A stretch of DNA of 49,412 nucleotides from Candidatus Nealsoniibacteriota bacterium. GTDB lineage: Bacteria; Patescibacteriota; Minisyncoccia; Minisyncoccales; GWA2-38-27. A program made the position numbers and the translations under genes. The notes below the pieces were generated by a model that searched no databases, had not been told where the DNA came from, and saw nothing but the letters and a program-made list of their open reading frames with translations. The DNA lies in NCBI GenBank assembly GCA_030616085.1, contig JAUWYA010000003.1:1-49412 (forward strand). The letters are read 5' to 3'. This document shows positions 31,164 through 39,027 of this stretch, piece after piece (the stretch's first letter is position 1; each line of letters starts with the position of its first letter).

Positions 31164-32531
31164 CTACATTATAGCATTGTTTATATAACTTGTCAACCCA
31201 TTGATTTTAATCCGCTTCTGTTTCATTGTATCGCGGTTGCGAACTGTGACATCGTCTTTTTTTAAACTGTCAAAATCAATAGTGATGCAAAACAAAGTAC
31301 CAATCTCATCCTGACGGCGGTAGCGACGACCAATAGAACCAGTTTCATCATACTGACAAATAAAATCAGATTTTAATAGCTTATAAACTTGTTTTGCCTT
31401 TTTAACTATTTCTGCTTTATTCTTAACTAAAGGAAGCACAGCCGCTTTTACAGGAGCTAAATCTTTGTGAAGCTTTAAGAGAACTTCAATCTCTTTTACA
31501 GATTTAGTAGTTTTAGTTCTTCCTCCTTTTACTTCTTGATAAGCATCACATAAAAAAGCAAACAATGATCTATCAACGCCAACAGATGTTTCAATGATAT
31601 GCGGAAAATACTCTTGCCCTGAGCCTGCCGAAGGGTCATATTTCAAATCCTCTCCGCTATGCTTTGAATGATTGGATAAATCCCAATCTCCCCGATTATG
31701 GATTCCTTCAATTTCCTGCCAGCCAAAAGGAAACTTATACTCAATATCTATTGCTCTTTTAGCATAATGGGCTAATTCCTTTTTAGGAACTTCATAAGTT
31801 CTTAAATTCTTCTTATTCAGACCTAAGTTATAATACCAATTTAATCTTTGCTTGAGCCAAAAATCAAAGAATTTATCAACTTTCTTCGGTTCACAAAACC
31901 ATTGCATTTCCATTTGTTCAAATTCTCTTGTTCGATAGATAAAATCTTTGGGATTAATTTCATTCCTAAACGCCTTTCCAATCTGAGCAATTCCAAAAGG
32001 AATCTTCAGACGCATTGTTTGCATAACATTCTTAAAATTAGTATAGATTCCCTGGCATGTTTCAGGCCTTAAATAGGTTAGAGAAGCCTCATCTTCTACT
32101 GGCCCAACAAATGTCTTCATCATTAAATTAAACTTCTTTGGCTTTGTTAAATCCCCTCCGCAATCAGGACATTTCGGATTTCGGATTTCGGATTTCGGAT
32201 TTACGATTTCGTCAAGACGAAATCGTTTATGGCATTTTCTGCACTCTACTAATTCATCAGCAAAACCAGCTGTTAAATGACCAGATGCCTTCCAAACCTC
32301 TGGACTCATCAAAATAGAAGCATCTAAACCAACAACATCGTCGTGCTTTTTTGTCATTTCATCCCACCAGGCCTTTTTAATATTATTTTTCATTTCTACG
32401 CCCAAAGGACCGAAATCATAGCAAGAGCTAAATCCTCCATAAATCTCAGACGAAGGAAAAATAAATCCCCTTCTTTTGCTTAAAGATACAATTTTTTCCA
32501 CCCCGTTAGAAATAGTTAATTTATCTCTCAT
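31164..32531 (-). CDS. glyS: Glycyl-tRNA synthetase (dimeric, eukaryote/archaeal-like type)
   Basis: This ~450-residue class II synthetase is a single-chain alpha2 GlyRS (GFIFPSSEIYGG, YDFGPLGVEMKNNIKKAWW, PETCQGIYTNFKNV, REFEQMEMQWF, ETSVGVDRSLFAFL, QYDETGSIGRRYRRQDEIGTLFCITID). Three kinds of repeat are read in frame: a heptad tract at 32171-32211 (NPKSEIRNPK), a short palindrome at 31613-31637 (DPSAGSGQ), and a palindromic element at the start codon (32501-32565). The ATG at 32531 inside the element has AGGGG upstream; the GTG at 32501, built from the element and the duplicated TGGA, matches the family start (EKIVSLSKRRGF). The gene's 3' end contains the promoter of the next gene. Confidence 0.94.
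   Translation of the reverse strand: MRDKLTISNGVEKIVSLSKRRGFIFPSSEIYGGFSSCYDFGPLGVEMKNNIKKAWWDEMTKKHDDVVGLDASILMSPEVWKASGHLTAGFADELVECRKCHKRFRLDEIVNPKSEIRNPKCPDCGGDLTKPKKFNLMMKTFVGPVEDEASLTYLRPETCQGIYTNFKNVMQTMRLKIPFGIAQIGKAFRNEINPKDFIYRTREFEQMEMQWFCEPKKVDKFFDFWLKQRLNWYYNLGLNKKNLRTYEVPKKELAHYAKRAIDIEYKFPFGWQEIEGIHNRGDWDLSNHSKHSGEDLKYDPSAGSGQEYFPHIIETSVGVDRSLFAFLCDAYQEVKGGRTKTTKSVKEIEVLLKLHKDLAPVKAAVLPLVKNKAEIVKKAKQVYKLLKSDFICQYDETGSIGRRYRRQDEIGTLFCITIDFDSLKKDDVTVRNRDTMKQKRIKINGLTSYINNAIM
31168..31196 (-). promoter_or_regulatory. Consensus sigma-70 promoter of the 165-residue orphan gene, inside the glyS 3' end
   Basis: TTGACA (31191-31196), 17 bp, TATAAT (31168-31173), both perfect. It overlaps the last ~11 codons of glyS, whose stop is at 31164. 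The predicted leader is about 70 nt. Confidence 0.88.
31613..31637. repeat. Short GC-rich repeat (DPSAGSGQ type) inside glyS
   Basis: CTTGCCCTGAGCCTGCCGAAGGGTC, read on the minus strand as DPSAGSGQ. It is far richer in GC than its surroundings and sits where other GlyRS proteins have a loop before PHxIE. I recall the same octapeptide as a recurring insert in CPR proteins, but cannot verify this here. Confidence 0.6.
32171..32211. repeat. Heptanucleotide tandem repeat inside glyS
   Basis: ATTTCGG is repeated four times, then ATTTACG and ATTTCG. On the coding strand it reads 'NPKSEIRNPK', inside a zinc-ribbon-like loop (CRKCHK...CPDCGG). Because 7 is not a multiple of 3, the peptide repeats only every 21 bp. 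Confidence 0.88.
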
Positions 32532-32565
32532 AATTATTCATAAACCCCTAAAATTTCTAACGGGG
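32501..32565. repeat. CCCCGTTAG palindromic element inserted through the glyS start codon
   Basis: This 65-bp copy has TCCA duplicated at 32497-32500 and 32566-32569 (TGGA on the coding strand). Removal restores ATGGAAAAAATTGTA (Met-Glu-Lys-Ile-Val). The original ATG now opens MDPVRNFRGL-stop, whose TGA lies just before the internal ATG at 32531. Confidence 0.95.
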
Positions 32566-32615
32566 TCCATTAAATCCGCCATTATTATATTCTACCCAAT
32601 TTTTCCAAAAATAAA

Positions 32616-32637
32616 AAGGGCTGAATTAATTTCCAGC
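32616..32637 (-). terminator. Intrinsic terminator of the 62-residue orphan gene
   Basis: On the minus strand GGGCTG...CAGCCC followed by TTTTTATTTTTGG. The stop codon TAA lies in the loop, as in the gene after metG. Confidence 0.85.
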
Positions 32638-32814
32638 CCTAGAGAACTTTGCTAATGCCTTACCAAGAATCGCTTGGAAATTATTCTCTGGAAGTTTATT
32701 TTCAACCCATATCTTAATTCTCTTGGTAGCAAATCTAAAATGATAAGACAATACTCTTCTTTCCTCGATAGAAAAATCTCTGCGTTTATCAAGCATCTCT
32801 TTCGTGATTTTCAT
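32626..32814 (-). CDS. Small basic orphan protein, 62 residues
   Basis: The ORF MKITKEMLDKRRDFSIEERRVLSYHF... is basic and mostly helical, which could suit nucleic-acid binding, but there is no family match that I know. AGGAGG lies 8 nt before the ATG at 32814; a TTG at 32820 is too near it. It follows the 518-residue exported protein gene by about 30 bp and may share its transcript. Its stop codon sits in the terminator loop. Confidence 0.65.
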   Translation of the reverse strand: MKITKEMLDKRRDFSIEERRVLSYHFRFATKRIKIWVENKLPENNFQAILGKALAKFSRAGN

Positions 32815-32847
32815 TTTCAAAACCTCCTTTCAGGTTTTTTAAAGAAC

Positions 32848-34404
32848 TTATTTTGAAATCTTTGAAGCTTCACCCTCAATAAAGGATTCTGTCCATTGGT
32901 CTTCTCCAGTAATTGTTGCTTTATTAATAATTGTCTGGCCAGATGTTAAAGAAACTTGGAAAGAAATATTTGGAGCTTCAATAAAGATTCCTGTTCCCGC
33001 CTGCATATCTCCAACCATCCAGACAATCTCTCTGCTTCCGCTGTCAAAAGCAAACTTTGATGATTCGCTTTCAGGAAGAATACTACCGGATAAGTTTACG
33101 GCTGAAGGCAAAGTTGCTTTTACCTTAACATTTTTAACATCGTTAAGATAATTCTTAGCCTGCCAGGTTATAGTATAAATATCTCCTTGCTGGGAAGCTT
33201 GTTGAAAAATCTCTAATTTTGAATTTACTTTTGTTTCAAACTCTTCCGTTATTTGAGAAACCAGAATTGAATTCTTCAAAACAGCATTTTTCTCTTCAGA
33301 ATTGCTAATTGCCCAATCGTCTTTTAAATTAACCCAGAACTCAACCTTTCCTTCTTTTCCTTTATCTAAAAACTTGAGATCTGGAACATCCCTCCAATCC
33401 CAGATTACAGAACTGTCCCCTTGTTGAAATCGACCTGATTCACTTTTTATTGTATCAAAGTCAAATCCTGCTCCGTCAAGAAAAACTACCAGGAATAAAT
33501 CTTTAAATGGTTCTCCGCTGATGTTTCTAAAGAAAATTTCGTAATGAAGCAAATCGCCGGGACTGGCAGTATAATTGCTTTGTCCATTTATGTGCTGAAA
33601 AATAGAAAGCTGTGGCTTGGTAATTTCTACTCCTTTTGTTATCTCTTTTAAAACAATAAACTCATCGTCCTGCCAAACACCAATAGCAGCTTTAAACATT
33701 TTCTGCTCTCTAAGTTCTCCGGAAAGCTTTCCCTTTATTTCTATTCTTCCTCCCTCAGATTTGTTCAAAAGAGGAATCTCCCATTCTGTTTTATCCAAAC
33801 CTTTGGGATCGCTTTCTAAAAACTCAAAACCATCAGGATATTCAACTCTTATACCTAAATCAGTAAGAGGATAATCCATGCTTGAGAAATAGTTCAAAGA
33901 GAATTCAAGATCCCTGCCAGCTTCTATTTTTGAAGATAGATCAAAGTCAAAAGTCAAAGGAACTGAATCAATAATAGTGCTAAAAGTGGTGGCTGATTCA
34001 TAACGGGCTTGAAGATTTTTCACGCGATAACTCAACCATGCCTTAATTGTTTTCACTTCTCCCTGTTTTCCTAAAAGCCGGCCCTTGAATTGAAAGGTTT
34101 TTTCTTCTCCAGGATAAATATCTCCTAACTCCTCAGGTCCTATTTCTATCCTTTTTGAAACGCCCTCTTCCAGCAAGGTGTATTCTGGAAATTCAAAGAT
34201 AAGACGCGGTTCTTCTAATCTAACATCCCCGTTATTCTTATACTTCACTGTATATTCAACTTCCTGCGCAATTGAAGCATTTCCAGGACCTAAAATCTCC
34301 AATTTAAGAATTTCTTTTGAATAAGGATTCCTCTGCCAGTACCAATAACCAGCAACCGCAAGAATTGCAGCTAAAACTATAATTATGATAATAACTTTTC
34401 TCAT
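32848..34404 (-). CDS. Membrane-anchored extracellular protein with repeated beta-sandwich (DUF11/CARDB-like) domains
   Basis: The 518-residue protein has one N-terminal membrane anchor (about residues 3-24, VIIIIIVLAAILAVAGYWYW) and no cysteine-based lipobox, so the bulk would face outside. At least three Ig-like repeats are visible: 'VEYTVKYKNNGDVRLEEPRL', 'LHYEIFFRNISGEPFKDLFL', and 'YTITWQAKNYLNDVKNVKVK'. Such repeats resemble DUF11/CARDB domains of surface adhesins or pilus-like proteins. The partner is unknown. A cell-surface role in host contact is a plausible guess for CPR, not shown. Confidence 0.7.
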   Translation of the reverse strand: MRKVIIIIIVLAAILAVAGYWYWQRNPYSKEILKLEILGPGNASIAQEVEYTVKYKNNGDVRLEEPRLIFEFPEYTLLEEGVSKRIEIGPEELGDIYPGEEKTFQFKGRLLGKQGEVKTIKAWLSYRVKNLQARYESATTFSTIIDSVPLTFDFDLSSKIEAGRDLEFSLNYFSSMDYPLTDLGIRVEYPDGFEFLESDPKGLDKTEWEIPLLNKSEGGRIEIKGKLSGELREQKMFKAAIGVWQDDEFIVLKEITKGVEITKPQLSIFQHINGQSNYTASPGDLLHYEIFFRNISGEPFKDLFLVVFLDGAGFDFDTIKSESGRFQQGDSSVIWDWRDVPDLKFLDKGKEGKVEFWVNLKDDWAISNSEEKNAVLKNSILVSQITEEFETKVNSKLEIFQQASQQGDIYTITWQAKNYLNDVKNVKVKATLPSAVNLSGSILPESESSKFAFDSGSREIVWMVGDMQAGTGIFIEAPNISFQVSLTSGQTIINKATITGEDQWTESFIEGEASKISK

Positions 34405-34443
34405 TTCAAGATTATATATTTAATTTAAGATTATATATCTATA

Positions 34444-34526
34444 CAATAGCGAATCAAGATTTTCACCGAAGGTGAAGTTCTTATACCTTAGCGAATCAAG
34501 GTTCTCGCCGAAGGCGAGGTTCTTAT
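34444..34526. repeat. Hairpin repeat, ACCTTAGCGAATCAAGG family, tandem copies 3 and 4
   Basis: Unit 3 (34444-34484) has TTCACC-GAA-GGTGAA; unit 4 (34485-34526) has CTCGCC-GAA-GGCGAG. The leader ATTTCAAGATTATAT precedes them (about 34413), as at 1886. The two stems differ by paired changes. The block lies between recO and the exported-protein gene. Confidence 0.8.
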
Positions 34527-34529
34527 AAT

Positions 34530-35273
34530 TTAATCATATCTAACACTTTTTAAAAAATCAAGAGAAATTGCTTCTAATTCTTTTTTATGAAAATCTTGAA
34601 TTTTTAATCTTAATAAAATATTCCAGTCCTTCTCAAGGAAAAGACGCAGTATCTTAATAACTTCTGGGCATATTTGTTTATCTGCTGCTCCTTCAAAACA
34701 ACTGGAACAAATTATTCCTTCTTCTGAATTAAAGTAAAGTTTTTCAGGAATAAGCTTTTTCTGACAATTACTGCAATGGTATAAGTCCATTTGATATCCT
34801 AAAATTGATAACAAATTCCAAACAAAATAATAGTAAATAATCTTCAATTTTCCTGGATCAAGCAAAGCGGGAAACTCCTCAAAGGGTTGCCTTTCAATTT
34901 TCAGTTTATCAAAGACTTCAGTCAATAAATTCCAGATATCTTCGTCTTTCTCTTCACCCCTAATTAAATCATCAACATTTTCAGCAATTTGACTAACAAT
35001 CTCTAATTTCTCTAAATCCTGTCTTATATTCTTAAACTTTTCAACTGCTATTGCATCAGTCAAAGTCTTATGATTTTTTCCTTGGATAAATTCAATCTCT
35101 GATAAATAAAAAAGTTCTATTCCTGACCTTAATTTTGATTTAATCTTTCTGATTGCTTTTCCTAAAATCTTTAGCTTGCCAAAATCCTTGGTAAAAACAG
35201 TAAAAACCTGATCTGCTTCTTGAAAATCAGTTTTTTCTAATATAAAAGATTGGGTTCTGTAATGAATAGCCAT
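34530..35273 (-). CDS. recO: DNA repair protein RecO
   Basis: This 247-residue protein loads RecA with RecR in recombinational repair. The N-terminal OB fold is typical (TQSFILEKTDFQEADQVFTVFTKDFGKLKILGKAIRKIKS), and the zinc motif CSNCQKKL...CSSCF is in the C-terminal helical domain. No recR or recF is in the window. The start ATG is at 35271-35273, followed upstream by an inverted heptad repeat block. Confidence 0.93.
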   Translation of the reverse strand: MAIHYRTQSFILEKTDFQEADQVFTVFTKDFGKLKILGKAIRKIKSKLRSGIELFYLSEIEFIQGKNHKTLTDAIAVEKFKNIRQDLEKLEIVSQIAENVDDLIRGEEKDEDIWNLLTEVFDKLKIERQPFEEFPALLDPGKLKIIYYYFVWNLLSILGYQMDLYHCSNCQKKLIPEKLYFNSEEGIICSSCFEGAADKQICPEVIKILRLFLEKDWNILLRLKIQDFHKKELEAISLDFLKSVRYD

Positions 35274-35278
35274 AACTA

Positions 35279-35402
35279 AAATGTCGAAATCCTAATAACT
35301 AATGACAAACAAAATATCAAAACCTAAATATCTAATATCGAATTTTTGACATTTGCCATTTGATATTTGGAATTTTATTAGAAATTAGAAATTTGTCATT
35401 TT
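35279..35402. repeat. Inverted heptad-like repeat block between recO and the 98-residue gene
   Basis: The left half contains AACTAATGACAAACAAAATATC and related units; the right half carries reverse-complement units (TTGACATTTGCCATTTGATATT, TTAGAAATTAGAAATTTGTCATT). It can fold into a long imperfect hairpin, similar to 8637-8759. Confidence 0.65.
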
Positions 35403-35699
35403 TTATATACCTCTTCCTCCCAGATCTTTCAGATACCTGATTTTCTCATCTATTTTTGTCTTTTCCTCGCTGCTTTTTGCAACTTTTTTACCAGATTCCA
35501 AATCCCGGACAGCCCTCTTGTATTCATGCTTATCAATCTGACTTCCGTATTTCTGACTGAAAACTTCTTTAGTTATTTTGTCCCGTTCTCTCTGATAATA
35601 CTTCTTACCACCAGTTTGTGGTATTCTTCCATGGTGCTTGCTAAAAGTTGACTTTAATTCTCTTCTTGATATTGATTTTCTTTTATCAAAAATGCCCAT
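35403..35699 (-). CDS. Small basic conserved-looking protein, 98 residues
   Basis: The protein MGIFDKRKSISRRELKSTFSKHHGR... is strongly basic and helical, with 'YYQRERDKITKEVF' and an apparent charged C-terminal helix. I do not recognise a named family. It lies 4 bp downstream of ileS, so it is co-transcribed. A nucleic-acid- or ribosome-associated role is only a guess. Confidence 0.7.
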   Translation of the reverse strand: MGIFDKRKSISRRELKSTFSKHHGRIPQTGGKKYYQRERDKITKEVFSQKYGSQIDKHEYKRAVRDLESGKKVAKSSEEKTKIDEKIRYLKDLGGRGI

Positions 35700-35703
35700 G
35701 ATT

Positions 35704-38460
35704 TTATTTTTTAATTAATATATAATAAGTTTTATTATTTATTTTTATCTCTTTGCCTTCTACTTTTTTCTTAACATTAAACTCTTTAGCTCCAACTTCT
35801 TTTTTAAAGTCCTCTATATTTATTACATCAAAAGTGGAATCAATCACAACAAAATCTTTTGGAGTTAATCCCATTTCTTTTCTTCTTTTATTTACATTAC
35901 GAACCATTTCTCTGTATTCTCCTTCTTTTTTTAATTCTTTGGTAATTTTAGTATCTAGTTTAATTCTTTTGCCAAAACCAACTTTTTTAACATTAACTTC
36001 TTCTTTTATTAATTCTAATAAATCTTTATCTAACTTATTTTTAATAGTCAGGTTAGCCAATGGCTGACGAACTTTAATTCCAGCTTCTGCCCTTTGGGCT
36101 AAAACCAAAGTAACAATATCTCTAACTTGAGTCATTTTTTCCTCAAGCTTATTATCTGTTTTTCCTGCTTTAACCCAATCAGATAAATGCACTGATTCAG
36201 GCATATTGCTTGTTTTTAATGTATTGTACATCTCTTCTGCAAAAAACGGCATTATTGGAGCAATAAGTTTTGATAGATTTAAAAGCACATAATAAAATGT
36301 CTTCACTGCTTCTTTTCTTTGCCCGCCGAAGCCTTGGCGAAGGCGGGTTCTTGATCTTCTTACATACCAAAGAGATAAATCATTAATAAAGAAATCCTCA
36401 ATTGCCAAAACAGCTGTTCCAGGATTATATTGATCTAAATTCTTAGTAGTTTTTTTAATTACATTGTTCAATCTTGAAACAATCCATTGATCTAAAATAT
36501 TGTTAGTTTGTAGTTTGTAGTTGGTAGCTGGTAGTTCTTTCTTTGAAACATAAGTTTCAAAGAAAGTGAAAACATTATACAAAGTCAGGAGTTTTCTTTT
36601 TATTTCTTCAGCGCCTTTATATCCAAACTTCAAATCATTAACAGGATTTTGCCTTGAATACATCCAACGCATTGGATCTGCTCCAATCTTTTCAACTGCG
36701 TCATCAAACCAGATGGCATTTCCTTTTGATTTATGCATTTCTTCTCCCTTTTCATCCTTAACTGAAGCAAAGCCGAAAATTGTCTTTATTGGCTCACTAT
36801 TTTCTAAGACAGTACTCATCACAATCAATGCATAAAACCAATTCTTGAATTGACCTGGAAATGATTCACAAATCAAATCAGCTGGAAACCAATCCCTTTC
36901 CATTGTAGAAAAAGGAACTATTCCAGCGTCAAGCCAAGGATTTCCAACATCAGGAATTCTGGAAATCTCTTCTCCGCATTTAGAGCATTTAATTTTTACA
37001 TCATCAACCCATGGACGATGAGGAGAATGTGGTTCAAATTTATCCCATCCAGAAACAGCTCTTTTTTTCAATTCTTGCTTTGAGCCAATTACTTCAAAAT
37101 TGCCACACTGACATTCAAAAATTGGGAGAGCCAAACCCCAATAACGTTTCTTAGAAATCAACCAATCCTGCATATTCTTCAACCAGTCCAGTTCTCTGTC
37201 CAAACCAAAAGAGGGAATCCAATTTACTTTCTTAGCAACTTCTACCAACTGCTTTCTTAGTTTATCCATTGAAATATACCATTCATCAACTACTCTAAAA
37301 ATTAGTTCTGTTTTGCATCGCCAGCAAGTTGGATAACGGTGCGTATAATCTTCAATTTTAAAAACTTTGTCTCTCTTTTCTAATTCTTTAAAAATCAAGT
37401 CTCTAACTTGCTCAGAACCAACAAATTTGCCTGTTAAGTTTCCAAAGCCCTGCTTGTAATTACTCTCATCATCGCTTAAATCAATTACTGACAAGCCAAA
37501 TTCTTTGCTCAATTGATAATCTTCTGCGCCGCAGCCAGGAGCAATATGAACAATTCCTGTTCCCTCTTCTTCAGTTATATCTTTCCATAAAATAACTTTA
37601 TGTTCGTTATCATCAAACAAACCTTCATATTGCAATCCCTCTAACTTCTTTCCCTTAAATGTTTCAATAACTTGTCCGTTCTCAATTAAATCTGCCTTTT
37701 CTTTGAGCAAGATATATATAGACTCTTTATTCTTAACTTTTGCGTATTCTAAATCAGGATGAACAGCTAAAGCAACATTGCCCGGCAAAGTCCAAGGCGT
37801 AGTTGTCCAAGCTAAAAAATATGTATTCTTTTGATTTTTAATAGGAAGTTTGAAAAAGATTGATTTATGAGTAATCTCTTTATATTCTTCAGTTAAAATC
37901 TCATGCTGAGAAATGGCTGTTCCGCATCTTGGACACCAAGGAACACTATCACGGCCCTTGTATAATAATCCTTTTTTCCAGCAAATCTTAAGAAAGTTCC
38001 AAATAGTATAATTATTCTTGTCAGACATTGTGTAATATGAATTATCCCAATCCATCCACTGACCTAATCTAACTGACTGTTCTGTTTGAATCTTTGAATA
38101 TTTTAAAACTCTTTGCTTGCATGCATTAACAAATTTATCAATGCCAAATTTCTCAATATCCTTTTTATTCTTAAATCCTTTTTCTTTTTCAACTTCAACT
38201 TCAACCCATAATCCTTGGCAGTCAAAACCATTCTGATATCTCTGATTAAATCCCTGCATTGCTTTATACCTTTGAAATAAATCTTTATACGTTCTTCCCC
38301 AAGCATGATGAACGCCCATTGGATTATTAGCAGTAATAGGACCATCTAAAAACGACCAGTGCTTTTTGCCTTGGTTTTTCTTTCTCAGCTTTTCAAAAAT
38401 CCTCTTCTGTTTCCAGAATTTCAATATCTTTTGTTCCAATTTTGGAAAATTAAGAGTCAT
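35704..38460 (-). CDS. ileS: Isoleucyl-tRNA synthetase
   Basis: The 918-residue class I synthetase has PMGVHHAWGRTYKD as its HIGH region, an editing domain (WTTTPWTLPGNVALAVHPD, EEGTGIVHIAPGCGAED), and EEMHKSKGN in place of KMSKS. This spelling belongs to the eukaryote-like IleRS branch, which CPR bacteria often carry. Two repeats are read in frame: the GC-rich palindrome at 36321-36353 (RTRLRQGFGGQ) and a heptad tract at 36502-36536 (LPATNYKLQTNN). Both lie in the C-terminal anticodon-binding half. It overlaps the phosphatase gene by 4 nt. Confidence 0.95.
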   Translation of the reverse strand: MTLNFPKLEQKILKFWKQKRIFEKLRKKNQGKKHWSFLDGPITANNPMGVHHAWGRTYKDLFQRYKAMQGFNQRYQNGFDCQGLWVEVEVEKEKGFKNKKDIEKFGIDKFVNACKQRVLKYSKIQTEQSVRLGQWMDWDNSYYTMSDKNNYTIWNFLKICWKKGLLYKGRDSVPWCPRCGTAISQHEILTEEYKEITHKSIFFKLPIKNQKNTYFLAWTTTPWTLPGNVALAVHPDLEYAKVKNKESIYILLKEKADLIENGQVIETFKGKKLEGLQYEGLFDDNEHKVILWKDITEEEGTGIVHIAPGCGAEDYQLSKEFGLSVIDLSDDESNYKQGFGNLTGKFVGSEQVRDLIFKELEKRDKVFKIEDYTHRYPTCWRCKTELIFRVVDEWYISMDKLRKQLVEVAKKVNWIPSFGLDRELDWLKNMQDWLISKKRYWGLALPIFECQCGNFEVIGSKQELKKRAVSGWDKFEPHSPHRPWVDDVKIKCSKCGEEISRIPDVGNPWLDAGIVPFSTMERDWFPADLICESFPGQFKNWFYALIVMSTVLENSEPIKTIFGFASVKDEKGEEMHKSKGNAIWFDDAVEKIGADPMRWMYSRQNPVNDLKFGYKGAEEIKRKLLTLYNVFTFFETYVSKKELPATNYKLQTNNILDQWIVSRLNNVIKKTTKNLDQYNPGTAVLAIEDFFINDLSLWYVRRSRTRLRQGFGGQRKEAVKTFYYVLLNLSKLIAPIMPFFAEEMYNTLKTSNMPESVHLSDWVKAGKTDNKLEEKMTQVRDIVTLVLAQRAEAGIKVRQPLANLTIKNKLDKDLLELIKEEVNVKKVGFGKRIKLDTKITKELKKEGEYREMVRNVNKRRKEMGLTPKDFVVIDSTFDVINIEDFKKEVGAKEFNVKKKVEGKEIKINNKTYYILIKK
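36321..36353. repeat. GC-rich palindromic repeat inside ileS
   Basis: GCCCGCCGAAGCC-TTG-GC-GAAGGCGGG, read on the minus strand as RTRLRQGFGGQ. It shares GCCGAAGGCGGGTTCTT with the hairpin repeat family at 25515. It lies within a region of strongly AT-rich coding sequence. Confidence 0.65.
36502..36536. repeat. Heptanucleotide tandem repeat inside ileS
   Basis: Five units: GTTAGTT, TGTAGTT, TGTAGTT, GGTAGCT, GGTAGTT. On the coding strand it reads 'LPATNYKLQTNN', a low-complexity linker ahead of ILDQWIVSRLNNV. Confidence 0.85.
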
Positions 38461-39026
38461 GGTTCTATATATTGACCAACATCAGGCCAAAGACCACCCA
38501 TATGTCTTTGCTCTAAAAGCTCATCTTCGCTTAGACCTTTTAAATAACCAGCCAACAACCATACAGGATCAGCATGGCTGACAATTAAAATTGTCTTGCC
38601 GTTATGTTCTTTCTCAATCTCTGTTATAACAGCGGCTGCTCTTTCTCTAACATCTCTCCAGTTTTCTCCTTCAGGAGATCTTTTGAAAAATCTATCTTTT
38701 TTGTCAGAGAAAAATTTACGATATTCTTCTCCTGTTTTTCCATGAAAAACCCCGAAATTGGTATCTATGAGCCGGCTATCAAATTTGATATCTAATTCAA
38801 GTTCATCAGCAACAATTTTTGATGTTTGCTTAGTTCTAAAATAATCTGAAGAATAAATTAAATCAATTCCTTTATTTTTAAGCTCTTTAGCCACAATCTT
38901 AATTTTCTCTTTTCCATTTTCAGTTATAGGAAGATCTGGATTTTCATCTTTAGTATAAAGAACATCCAGCTTTTCTGCTTGATACCTTGTTTCTCCATGT
39001 CTCAATAATATATATTTGTTTTTCAT
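38457..39026 (-). CDS. Histidine phosphatase (phosphoglycerate-mutase-like)
   Basis: The 189-residue protein has the RHG motif at the N-terminus (LLRHGETRYQ), a Glu-containing middle motif (SPEGENWRDVRERA) and the second catalytic His (LIVSHADPV). These are branch-2-type features shared by many broad-range phosphatases, so the substrate is open. It lies between argS (1 bp) and ileS (4-nt overlap). Confidence 0.88.
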   Translation of the reverse strand: MKNKYILLRHGETRYQAEKLDVLYTKDENPDLPITENGKEKIKIVAKELKNKGIDLIYSSDYFRTKQTSKIVADELELDIKFDSRLIDTNFGVFHGKTGEEYRKFFSDKKDRFFKRSPEGENWRDVRERAAAVITEIEKEHNGKTILIVSHADPVWLLAGYLKGLSEDELLEQRHMGGLWPDVGQYIEP

Positions 39027-39027
39027 A

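Noticed and set aside
32171-32211. CRISPR array
   Set aside because: The repeat is a seven-base tandem without spacers, inside a gene, and no cas gene is present.
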